Positions 41,649 to 49,515 of a stretch of 64,000 nucleotides of DNA are shown piece by piece (within the stretch, counting starts at the first letter, position 1; every line of letters begins with the position of its first letter). The stretch covers positions 1 through 64,000 of the forward strand of contig CATXID010000005.1 of assembly GCA_958369225.1 (NCBI GenBank), read 5' to 3'. The DNA comes from an uncultured Collinsella sp. (GTDB taxonomy: Bacteria > Actinomycetota > Coriobacteriia > Coriobacteriales > Coriobacteriaceae). Both the position numbers and the translations under genes were made by a program. The notes below the pieces were generated by a model. That model was given only the letters and a program-made list of their open reading frames with translations, was not told where the DNA came from and searched no databases.

Positions 41649-42227
41649 CTATTTGAACATAAGCTCGACTATTCCCGCCCAAACCGCTTTTTCATCAATA
41701 TCCTCACCTTGAGCGACCGTATTGCTCGCTCCCTCCAGAACGGTATAAAGAATTTGTACGTAGAGCATCACGTCGGCACTATCGGAAAACGCGCCAATCT
41801 CTGCACCATGAAGAAGGATGTCTTTAAGCGCATCCATGGTTCGTTTGGTCGCCGTCGCTTGACGTTCCTGAACTGCAGGAATTCGATTTGCTTGAACGCT
41901 AACCTCGGCCAGCACGCGCCGGCGCTTTTCATCGCTTCGATAACCACCTATAACTGAATTGCCGAGCTCGATAAGCGCGGCCTTGAACCCGTCCCTATCG
42001 ACTATTAGCGAGTAGTCGCGCTGATAGTCGATGGTCGGAAACATGCTGTCCAAGAGCGTAGTGAAAATCTCCTCTTTAGAGGGAAAGTAGTAGTACACCG
42101 ACGGCTTGGATATACCGACAAAGTCGCAAATCTTTCCGATAGACGCTTTGTCATAACCGACTTCTGCCACAAGATCGTACATTGCGTCCAATATTTTTTT
42201 TCTTGTGCTCACGCTGCATTTCTCCAT
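41649..42227 (-). CDS. TetR-family regulator of the deiminase/carbamoyltransferase island
   Basis: A 192-residue protein: KKILDAMYDLVAEVGYDKASIGKICDFVGISKPSVYYYFPSKEE holds a standard TetR helix-turn-helix, followed by a helical ligand domain. It is divergent from the deiminase gene, and motifs of the CGGTAKGTAT type lie before both the deiminase and the first MFS gene, so it likely represses both. Confidence 0.9.
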   Translation of the reverse strand: MEKCSVSTRKKILDAMYDLVAEVGYDKASIGKICDFVGISKPSVYYYFPSKEEIFTTLLDSMFPTIDYQRDYSLIVDRDGFKAALIELGNSVIGGYRSDEKRRRVLAEVSVQANRIPAVQERQATATKRTMDALKDILLHGAEIGAFSDSADVMLYVQILYTVLEGASNTVAQGEDIDEKAVWAGIVELMFK

Positions 42228-42302
42228 TGCAAATCATTTCCGCACTACCAACATTATTAAGGATGGCAACGGAACATCAATTCGTGTCCAAACATGACCA
42301 CT

Positions 42303-42372
42303 ATATACGGTGAACGGTATGTATCAGTAGGCGAGCGGAAATTATTCAAAACTATCTACCGAACGGTAGGTA
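42303..42372. promoter_or_regulatory. Two operator candidates before the deiminase gene
   Basis: TATACGGTGAACGGTATGTA (42303 on) and TCTACCGAACGGTAGGTAT (42354 on) share GAACGGTAxGTAT; the second contains the dyad CTACCG-AA-CGGTAG. They lie in the 224-bp gap between the divergent TetR and deiminase genes. Confidence 0.6.
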
Positions 42373-42451
42373 TAGTAGTACTATAGCAGGTGAAACCCCG
42401 CTATTGTCGCGGCCGGACAGCATCGCGGGAAACCCGACGGAAGGACCAACC

Positions 42452-43690
42452 ATGTACGAGAACTATCGTATGCCGGGCGAGTTCGAGAAGCGCTCCAACG
42501 TCTATGTGACATGGCTTCCCGATTACATCCGTGCAGAGGGTTACGATAACCGCCAGCCCTGCGTTGACGTGATCAAGGCTCTGCTCGAGTATGGCGACGT
42601 TACGGTCAACCTCAATTGCGGCACCCCCGGCTCCTATGAGGAGGCTTGCTCGCGCCTGAAGGAGGAGGGGGTTGATCTCGATCGCATCGAGATCACGCAG
42701 TTCGAAGACTCCAACTTCTATGTCCGCGACAACGGTCCCAGCATCATGGTCGACGACAAGGGCCATTCTTATATGGTCAACCCTGCTTGGACTTATTACG
42801 GCGTGTGGGACAAGAACTCCCCGGAGTGCCAGTCCGCACGTAAGGCAGCCGTTCACATGGCGGTTGCGCTCGGTTGCTTCGATATCGTCAATTCCGAAAT
42901 GGTTTCGGAGGGCGGCGACCGCGAGTTTGACGGTCACGGCACTCTGATCGCCATCGAGGACACGGAATGCCGCAAGCGTAACCCCGAGTTCACGAAAGAG
43001 GAAGTTGAGGCCGAGTATAAGCGCATCTACAACCTCAACAAGGTTATCTGGCTTCCGCAGCCTATGCTCGAGGACGACGACTATCGACTGGGCATCCTCG
43101 ACGAGAAGGAAGACGGAACTCCCGTCTTTGGCATGAGCTTTGCGGCTCACATTGATGAGATGTGTCGCTTTATCACTCCGAACAAGATTCTTCTTGCCGA
43201 GGTGTCCGATGAAGAGGCAGCTTCGAGCAAGGCTGGCGCAGAGTCTCGTCGCCGCATTGAGGCGGCCTACGAGATCCTGAGCAACGAAACGGACTGGGAG
43301 GGCAAGCCCTTCGAGATCGTTCGTATGCCCACCGCCGAGCCGATTGAAGTCGTTATCGCCCCTGGCGATGAGGATTACGAGCTCTATAAGGGCTTCATCG
43401 ACGAAATGGGCGGCAAGTTTATGGATGGCACTCCCTGGCCCGAGGGTCCCGTTCACTTCTACGCAGCAGCGAGCTACTGCAACTTCCTCATCTGCAATGG
43501 CGTCGTTCTTGGTCAGCGTTATTACCACGAGGGCATGAACGAAGTCGTGAAGGAGAAGGACGAGCAGGCCAAAGCCGTTCTTGAGAGCTGCTTCCCCGAT
43601 CGCAAAGTCATCATGATTGACTCTCTCGCGCTTAACCTGTCCGGCGGCGGCGTGCACTGCTGGACCAAGGACGTGGCAGCCAGCTGCTAG
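42452..43690 (+). CDS. aguA: Agmatine-deiminase-family protein
   Basis: A 412-residue guanidine-modifying enzyme. RDNGPSIMVDD, SEGGDREFDGHGTLIAIED, HIDEMCRFI and the C-terminal GGGVHCWTKDVA, with His402 and catalytic Cys403, match the agmatine deiminase/PAD_porph family, which hydrolyses agmatine to N-carbamoylputrescine plus ammonia. It is some 40 residues longer than typical AguA because of an insert around residues 170-210. ATG 42452 has GGAAGGA upstream. It is followed 122 bp later by a carbamoyltransferase, the partner that would phosphorolyse the product. Substrate is not certain: free peptidyl or other guanidines are possible. Confidence 0.8.
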   Translation: MYENYRMPGEFEKRSNVYVTWLPDYIRAEGYDNRQPCVDVIKALLEYGDVTVNLNCGTPGSYEEACSRLKEEGVDLDRIEITQFEDSNFYVRDNGPSIMVDDKGHSYMVNPAWTYYGVWDKNSPECQSARKAAVHMAVALGCFDIVNSEMVSEGGDREFDGHGTLIAIEDTECRKRNPEFTKEEVEAEYKRIYNLNKVIWLPQPMLEDDDYRLGILDEKEDGTPVFGMSFAAHIDEMCRFITPNKILLAEVSDEEAASSKAGAESRRRIEAAYEILSNETDWEGKPFEIVRMPTAEPIEVVIAPGDEDYELYKGFIDEMGGKFMDGTPWPEGPVHFYAAASYCNFLICNGVVLGQRYYHEGMNEVVKEKDEQAKAVLESCFPDRKVIMIDSLALNLSGGGVHCWTKDVAASC

Positions 43691-43812
43691 CGAGCCTTTG
43701 AGCCTGCACTGTCTGATTTAGGCGCCACACTTACTGCTCCCCGAGGGATATCCGTGTTTCCCTCGGGGACACATTCGACATTCATCTATTACTAAATGGA
43801 AAGGAAATAGGC

Positions 43813-44877
43813 ATGAACAACAGCCTCCGCGGTCGCGACTACATCAACATCCATGATCTCTCCTCCGAGGATTTCCGCTATCTCATTGATCTTGCCTGGA
43901 ACCTTAAGGCTCAGAAGAAGTCTGGTGTCGACCAGCGCTACTTCCCCGGTAAAAACGTCCTCGCCAACTTTGAGTGGGGTTCGACCCGTACTCGTTGCGC
44001 ATTCGAGACCTCCTGCAATGATTTGGGCATGGGCTTCACTTATCTGACCAACTCCCACATGGGTGACTGCGAGACCGTCAAGGATGCCATGCGCGTCTTT
44101 AACGGCATGTACGATCTCATCGTCTACCGCGCACAGAAGGACGAGCAGTTCCTCTATGACGTCGCCGACCTGGTTGACATCCCGGTCATCAATGCCCTTA
44201 CTCTCGGCGATCACCCGACTCAGATGCTCGCTGACGCTCTTACGATGGAAGAGCAATGGGGCGGTCTGCGTACGAGCCGCGGCAAGAAGATGGCTTTCGT
44301 TGGCAACTGCGCCGGCGCCCCGGTGTGGTATGGCCGTCTGTGCGCTATGCTCGACATGGACTTCCTTGCCATCGGCCCCGACAACCTCCGTCATCAGATG
44401 TGCAAGGAAATGATCGAAGAGGTGGAGGCCTGCTACGCCAAGTACGCTCCCAATAGGACCTTTACCATCACCTCTGACCTCGATGCCCTGGATGGCGTTG
44501 ACGTTATCGTTACCGAGGAGTGGCGCTACATCAACCCCGAGTGCGGCGAAGAGGTTCTGGATCCCGACGACTACAACTCCTGGCTGGGCGATGCCGAGTC
44601 TTTGTACCCCTATCGCGTCACCAGCGAGCTGTGCAAGCGCACCAACAATCCCGACATCTTCTGCATGCATGAGCTTCCCTCTGTCCATAACGCAGATCAC
44701 CGTGTTGGCAAAATGCTCCTCGACCAGTGCAAGAACGACCTTCATCGCGAGATCATCACCGAGGGCTTCGAGATTGCCGACGAGTGCTTTGAGGCCAACG
44801 CTTCGGTCATCTTCCGTGAGGCAGAGAACCGTCAGCACACCATCAAGGCCGTTATGTGTGCCCTTCTGGGTCTCTAG
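43813..44877 (+). CDS. Ornithine/putrescine-carbamoyltransferase-like enzyme
   Basis: A 354-residue protein. STRTR at 57-61 (preceded by EWG instead of the usual EKP/EKS) binds carbamoyl phosphate, HPTQ at 134-137 is conserved, and the second-substrate loop, usually HCLP, reads HELP at 286-289. Next to an agmatine-deiminase-like gene it would be expected to convert N-carbamoylputrescine and phosphate to putrescine and carbamoyl phosphate, but the altered HELP loop suggests a different amine or amino-acid substrate. It is followed 11 bp later by an MFS gene, so it is in an operon. No carbamate kinase gene lies in the window. Confidence 0.8.
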   Translation: MNNSLRGRDYINIHDLSSEDFRYLIDLAWNLKAQKKSGVDQRYFPGKNVLANFEWGSTRTRCAFETSCNDLGMGFTYLTNSHMGDCETVKDAMRVFNGMYDLIVYRAQKDEQFLYDVADLVDIPVINALTLGDHPTQMLADALTMEEQWGGLRTSRGKKMAFVGNCAGAPVWYGRLCAMLDMDFLAIGPDNLRHQMCKEMIEEVEACYAKYAPNRTFTITSDLDALDGVDVIVTEEWRYINPECGEEVLDPDDYNSWLGDAESLYPYRVTSELCKRTNNPDIFCMHELPSVHNADHRVGKMLLDQCKNDLHREIITEGFEIADECFEANASVIFREAENRQHTIKAVMCALLGL

Positions 44878-44888
44878 GAGCTGTATCA

Positions 44889-46154
44889 ATGGAAAATGCA
44901 AAGTTAAAGAGCAGCAAGGTCTACGCATGGGTTCTCGTAATCGCGCTTGGCCTCATGTCTGCTGGTACGACCGGATCCTATAGCGTAATCGCCGGCTCCT
45001 TCGTCGCGCCCGTGTGCGAGGAGTTCGGGTTTGACTATTCAATCTTCTCGTATTACTTCACCGCGACGCTCATCGGTCTTGCGGCGGCGCTTCCGTTTGT
45101 CGGAAAACTTATCCCCAAGGTTGTTGGCAAGGTTTGGCTCCCCGTCGTCGAGCTTATTCTGCTCGCCGCCGGCGCAGGCATGGCCTTCTACACCGAAGTT
45201 TGGATGTTCATCGCCGCTGGCGCCCTGATTGGCATTTGCTTCGCCTTCACCACCGGCGTCGCCATGTCCGACGTTATTGACCAGTGGTTCAAAAAATCTG
45301 GTGGCCTGGCAATTGGTCTCGCCTGGGCAGTGAACTCGATTTACATGCTCATCATGAGCCCCGTCATCACCTCTGTCATCGAGGCCGCTGGCTGGAGGAC
45401 TGGTTATCTGGTGCTCGCTGGCGTCTCCGCCGTGCTCATTCTCCCCGCTTCCGTCCTGATTATCCGCTATAAGCCTCAGGACAAGGGCATGCTGCCCTAT
45501 GGCTACGTCGAGGGCGAGCCGGACGCCGAGACCGAGGAGACGACCGAGGATAGCACGCGTGGCGTTAGCTATGCGCGCGCCATTAAGTCGCCTGCCTTCT
45601 TCTTCTGCATCGGCTTCCTCTGCCTCGTTCAGCTCACTTGCTGCATGAACCAGCTCTTCCCGACGTATGCTTCCGAGGTTGGTTTTAGCCCCATGGTGGG
45701 CGGCTTTATGGTATCCGCTGCATCGCTCTTCGATCTGTTCCTCAATCCGATCGTCGGCACCACTTGCGATAAGTTTGGCAGCACGAAGGCTATTCTGGGC
45801 TGGCTCGCTGTCTCCATCCTCTCCTTTGTCATGCTCATGATGAGCAGCGGCAACTCGACGCTCAGCATCCTCGCAGCAGGCGTGAACGACGTAATGTACG
45901 TCATCGCTGGCACTGCCCTGACCGTTTTGGTTATGGACGTCTTTGGCTCCCGCGATTTCGGTCGCATCTTCGCGCTGATCTGCTCCGTGGGCTATATCGT
46001 CGGCGCCTTTGGCATGCCCGTTATGATGAAGGTCTATGAGCTTGTCGGCTCCTTCCAGGGCGTCTTCATCTTCTGCATCGCATGCAACGTTATTATCGGC
46101 CTGTTCTTGCTGCTGGCAAAAAAGACTGGTAAGAACCTCTCCTGGGACGAATAG
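44889..46154 (+). CDS. MFS transporter (second paralog)
   Basis: A 421-residue 12-helix carrier, paralogous to the one at 40231-41511 along its whole length, with the central loop IIRYKPQDKGMLPYG. It is co-transcribed with the carbamoyltransferase. In known agmatine pathways the operon holds an agmatine/putrescine antiporter of the APC family; here an MFS carrier takes that place. Two terminator hairpins follow. Confidence 0.85.
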   Translation: MENAKLKSSKVYAWVLVIALGLMSAGTTGSYSVIAGSFVAPVCEEFGFDYSIFSYYFTATLIGLAAALPFVGKLIPKVVGKVWLPVVELILLAAGAGMAFYTEVWMFIAAGALIGICFAFTTGVAMSDVIDQWFKKSGGLAIGLAWAVNSIYMLIMSPVITSVIEAAGWRTGYLVLAGVSAVLILPASVLIIRYKPQDKGMLPYGYVEGEPDAETEETTEDSTRGVSYARAIKSPAFFFCIGFLCLVQLTCCMNQLFPTYASEVGFSPMVGGFMVSAASLFDLFLNPIVGTTCDKFGSTKAILGWLAVSILSFVMLMMSSGNSTLSILAAGVNDVMYVIAGTALTVLVMDVFGSRDFGRIFALICSVGYIVGAFGMPVMMKVYELVGSFQGVFIFCIACNVIIGLFLLLAKKTGKNLSWDE

Positions 46155-46177
46155 TTCGATTCGTCTTAGACATACGC

Positions 46178-46233
46178 TGTAGGGCTTAACCTACAGCCGC
46201 TTTGGGGCATCGACTAACATCGGTGCCCTTTTT
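46178..46233 (+). terminator. Two hairpins after the second MFS gene
   Basis: The first is GCTGTAGG (46178-46185) with CCTACAGC. The second is GGGCATCGA (46205-46213) with TCGGTGCCC (46220-46228) followed by TTTTT; the second is a clear intrinsic terminator. Confidence 0.85.
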
Positions 46234-46238
46234 CATCG

Positions 46239-46469
46239 AATGTGACAAAGGGGCAGCCACTTTGTCACATTGAGTGGCATGTAAATCGGGGTCTAATACT
46301 TTTCCGAGAAGTGAACGAGTCAAAATGGACCCCCGAAGCGTCGACACTTTTGAGATGCAATTTCCTGCGGTTTTGCCAGTCAAATCCTGCGGTTTTGACG
46401 TCTAAAAATGTCGATGCTTCGGGGGTCCAAATACAGCCGTTCACTTCTCGGAAAAGTATTAGACCTCGA
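46239..46469. repeat. 231-bp repeat unit, copy 2 (hairpin plus long palindrome)
   Basis: Same orientation as copy 1 at 39866-40096 and identical apart from three bases in the leading hairpin. The 6373-bp offset is constant, with no indels. The palindromic part is 46284-46469. Together the copies bracket the MFS-TetR-deiminase-carbamoyltransferase-MFS island. Confidence 0.88.
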
Positions 46470-46511
46470 GATATAGATGATGTTTGCGAGCGGCAATTAG
46501 AGCGTAAGCCT

Positions 46512-47645
46512 TTAGTTCTTCTTTGCAGAGAGCATGAGTCTAATTTCCGGATGGGTGTATTCGTCGAACTCTTCCTTGGGCTCGGTGTCAAAGGTGTAGT
46601 ACGACTTGATAGATTCGTCCTCCGTCTTGATGCTGATTTCTTCATATAGGGATCCGGCTAAAAATGCCTGTTTAAATTCATCCGACAGGCTGCATGGCGT
46701 GAGGAGGCCCGGTGTGGCAACGGAAATGTCCAACCCGTTGAGCGGGGCGCAGAGCGTCGCGATATCCTGCTCGGCGCGGGCGAGGTTGTCTGCAAGGCTT
46801 TCCTCGGGGTCGATCTGACTGGTGTAATAGACGTCCGTGAGCATGCTGTCTGCATCAAAAGAAAGGTAGACATAGGCTGCTTGAGCGCCGAGGTCATTAT
46901 CGCGTAGATAGCCGATTATGCGGTAGCCGTAGTCGTGATATGACACGTATGGGTCGTCTGCCGCGACGCGTTCGCACACGGGCTCCAAGGCATCTTGCGC
47001 GATGGCGAGCTGCTCGGCGGCTGCAGCCTTTCTTGCCTGAAGCTCGTTATTTCCCTGGATAAACTGCGGGATGTAGACGCCAAGCAGCACAATGACGGGC
47101 ACCACTGCGAGAGCTATGACCTGCTTCTTGACGCTTGGAATCGTCACGCCGTATGCGTTTGCCATGGCCTCGGCATTGCTCGAGGTTTCGGCTAGCACGT
47201 CTGCCGCCGTGGCGACTGCCCCTACGGCGCCGGCGACCTCGGCGGCACCGCCCAGGTCGCGCGCGAGATCGTTATCGCTGTTCTTGAGCATGCGGCCGGC
47301 AGCTTGCGCGGAAAGCACGCCGGCGACCTCCGCGGAACGGTCCTTGTTAGTCTGGGCTACCGCAAGCCTGCTCTGCAGCTCCTTCCACTGTTTGCCCTGC
47401 ATTCCAAAGCGCGGCGCAAGAGCGCAATAGCAAAAGATGGCGAGTTCGATTGCGGTGAGTGCGATGGCGGTACATATGCCCGCGGGTTGGAATTCCTTTT
47501 GGTGGAACGCGATATCGTTGATCATTTGGAGCGGCAACATCAACAGGCATGCCACGAACGACATGACGAGCGCGGTCGCTGCGATCTTGGGGTATGTGCA
47601 GTACCGCTGGATGCGTTTCTTTTCTTGTTCGGTGAGCTGCTGCAT
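46512..47645 (-). CDS. Membrane protein of unknown function
   Basis: A 377-residue protein from ATG 47645. Two membrane segments at about 20-42 and 58-78, an Ala-rich cytoplasmic part (AGRMLKNSDNDLARDLGGAAEVAGAVGAVATAADVLAETSSNAEA), a third segment at about 175-195, and an outer domain of about 180 residues with NDLGAQAAYVYLSFDADSMLTDVYYTSQID. No family recognised. It stands alone between two palindromic repeats. Confidence 0.65.
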   Translation of the reverse strand: MQQLTEQEKKRIQRYCTYPKIAATALVMSFVACLLMLPLQMINDIAFHQKEFQPAGICTAIALTAIELAIFCYCALAPRFGMQGKQWKELQSRLAVAQTNKDRSAEVAGVLSAQAAGRMLKNSDNDLARDLGGAAEVAGAVGAVATAADVLAETSSNAEAMANAYGVTIPSVKKQVIALAVVPVIVLLGVYIPQFIQGNNELQARKAAAAEQLAIAQDALEPVCERVAADDPYVSYHDYGYRIIGYLRDNDLGAQAAYVYLSFDADSMLTDVYYTSQIDPEESLADNLARAEQDIATLCAPLNGLDISVATPGLLTPCSLSDEFKQAFLAGSLYEEISIKTEDESIKSYYTFDTEPKEEFDEYTHPEIRLMLSAKKN

Positions 47646-47867
47646 GGGGCCTCGACTCTCATCGTTTTTGGGCGATGCGCACATGCTCTTGAGTATAGAT
47701 GAGTGGAGGGTGTCTGTTGTTCAGACATAGCGGTCAACAGCGTGCTGTTGGCGGTCGTCGTGATCATGAACGTCGTTTTTGGAGCATGGAGCCGCTGTCA
47801 TGGGGCGAATGACGCGCAAGGGGGCTGTCGCGGGACAGCCTCTCGCTGTTTGTGAGCGCCAGCAAAT

Positions 47868-48049
47868 CGAAGGTGAATGGTTTCCCGAGAAGTGAACGAC
47901 CTATTCTGGACCTCTGAAGCATTCGCACTTTTGGATGCAAAAACCGCAGGATTTGAGTGATAAAACCGCAGGAATTGGTCTTCCAAAAGTGTCGATGCTT
48001 CGGGGGTCCGATTTTACTCGTTCACTTCGCGGAAAAGCATTCACCTTCG
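47868..48049. repeat. Long palindromic repeat, copy 3, inverted and diverged
   Basis: A 182-bp element with arms beginning CGAAGGTGAATG and ending CATTCACCTTCG. Its central segment (AAAACCGCAGGATTTGAGTG...) is the reverse complement of the centre of copies 1 and 2, so this copy points the other way. The core GACCCCCGAAGC and GAAGTGAACGA motifs are shared. A decayed GGGACAGTCCC hairpin lies 85 bp further on (48135-48165). No gene lies between 47646 and 48179. Confidence 0.8.
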
Positions 48050-48179
48050 TTGCGTGAGGCGACGGATGGAAGGGTGATTATCGTCAAGTAGCTACCTCTG
48101 CCTTGTGAATCATCTGAAGCACAAGGCATAATGCATGTGACAAGGGGGCAGTCCCTTTACCGCATTGATCTGAGAGTAG

Positions 48180-49139
48180 ATGTTGATGATTCTATCGTTG
48201 GCCCCTATGGAGGGGATTACTGGGCATGTGTTCCGCCGCGTGCATGCGGAGTGCTTTGGTGCGCTCGACTGCTACTACACGCCGTTTTTGCCGCCGCCGC
48301 GGGTGGGAAACCGCTTTGGCGGCAAGGCGTTTAAGGAGATCGATCCTGCCAATAACCAGGGGCTCAACGTAGTGCCTCAGCTGATGTCTAAGAACGCGGA
48401 CGAGTTTGTATGGGCGGCACAGGTGCTCGCCGACATGGGCTACCGCGAGGTCAATCTCAACCTTGGCTGCCCCTCGGGTACGGTTGTTGCCAAGGGTAAA
48501 GGATCGGGCTTTCTGCGCAACCTCGACGAGCTCGAGGTGTTCTTGAGCGATGTGTGCGAGCGGTCACCGTTGCCGGTATCGGTCAAGACCAGGCTGGGGC
48601 TTGAGAGCGACGACGAATACGAGCGTGTGCTCGATCTGTATTGCCGCATGCCGTTGGCAGAGCTGATCGTGCACCCGCGCGTGCAAAAGGACCGCTATAC
48701 GGGATCGCCGCGCAAGGAGTTTTACGGCGAGACGCTGGAACGCGCGCCGTTCCCCGTGGCCTATAACGGTGACATTTTCGATCTTGAGGATATGGACGCG
48801 CTGGTGGAGGCCTATCCCGGCACGCGCCATGTAATGCTGGGGCGTGGCTTGCTTGCGAATCCCGCGCTCGCTCGCATGGTCAAGGGTGGCCCTGCTGCAA
48901 CGGCTGCTGAGCTGCAGCGCTTCCACGACACGCTGTTTGCGGCCTATGCAGAAGAGATTGGCGGCAATGCGGTCTTTCGCATGAAGGAGTGGTGGTTCTA
49001 CGCCAAATGCGCCTTCGCCGACCCCGCTACCGTCCACAAGCTCGTGCGCAAGACTAAAAAGGTCGACGAATACCGCGCCGCCGTCGATCGTGTCTTTCGC
49101 GAACAGCCGCTTGCGCCCATAGCCCGCTTCCACGGCTAG
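48180..49139 (+). CDS. dus: tRNA-dihydrouridine synthase family protein
   Basis: A 319-residue FMN-dependent TIM-barrel enzyme that reduces uridines in tRNA D-loops with NADPH. LSLAPMEGITGHVFRR is the FMN-binding start, NLNLGCPSGTVVAKGKGSGFL carries the catalytic Cys, VSVKTRLGL and YNGDIF the active-site strands, and VMLGRGLLANPAL the phosphate-binding segment. A second ATG six bases downstream (48186) is an equally possible start. It stands alone. Confidence 0.9.
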   Translation: MLMILSLAPMEGITGHVFRRVHAECFGALDCYYTPFLPPPRVGNRFGGKAFKEIDPANNQGLNVVPQLMSKNADEFVWAAQVLADMGYREVNLNLGCPSGTVVAKGKGSGFLRNLDELEVFLSDVCERSPLPVSVKTRLGLESDDEYERVLDLYCRMPLAELIVHPRVQKDRYTGSPRKEFYGETLERAPFPVAYNGDIFDLEDMDALVEAYPGTRHVMLGRGLLANPALARMVKGGPAATAAELQRFHDTLFAAYAEEIGGNAVFRMKEWWFYAKCAFADPATVHKLVRKTKKVDEYRAAVDRVFREQPLAPIARFHG

Positions 49140-49146
49140 TTAGCCG

Positions 49147-49190
49147 TTGGGGACGTTCTTTAACGACTGGTCATTTAAGAGCGTCCCCAA
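49147..49190. repeat. GGGGACG...CGTCCCC hairpin behind dus
   Basis: TTGGGGACGTTCTTTAA (49147-49163) faces TTAAGAGCGTCCCCAA (49175-49190), with one bulge. It can terminate dus and resembles the other GGGAC-type hairpins in the window (39866, 46239, 59236). Confidence 0.6.
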
Positions 49191-49218
49191 TGACTATGGG
49201 ACGGACGGGATGCGCGTA

Positions 49219-49464
49219 CTAGAGCAGGTTCTTCTGTACCCACGCGATGATGTCGCTCGACTCGTAGAGTGGCTTGCCGTCGATGAACAGGCAGGGAACC
49301 TGGCGTTTTCCGCCGACGGCGATAAGCGTTTGCTCGGCATCGGAATCGGTCGAGATATTGCGTTCAGGAATGGTTACGCCGTTATCGGCCAAAAAGCGCT
49401 TGACCTTTATGCAGTACGGGCAGCCGGTCATAACGTAGAGCACGAGCTCGTGATCAGTAGCCAT
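49219..49464 (-). CDS. Glutaredoxin-like protein
   Basis: An 81-residue thioredoxin-fold protein with the dithiol site CPYC in VLYVMTGCPYCIKVKRFL, the cis-Pro in RQVPCLFIDGKPLYES and the usual length of glutaredoxin/NrdH proteins. It would reduce disulfides or GSH/mycothiol-type adducts. ATG 49464 chosen; longer upstream starts lack a ribosome-binding site. Confidence 0.9.
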   Translation of the reverse strand: MATDHELVLYVMTGCPYCIKVKRFLADNGVTIPERNISTDSDAEQTLIAVGGKRQVPCLFIDGKPLYESSDIIAWVQKNLL

Positions 49465-49515
49465 AGGTCTCCAATCGGTTGAGGTTTTGATTGAAATACC
49501 CAAAGCCGCCGCGGT

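Noticed and set aside
42401..44928. Long minus frames opposite the deiminase and carbamoyltransferase genes
   Set aside because: Both real genes have catalytic motifs on the plus strand; the minus frames have none.
46512..47645. Possible mobile-element protein because it lies between two palindromic repeats
   Set aside because: It is a multi-helix membrane protein without transposase or integrase motifs.
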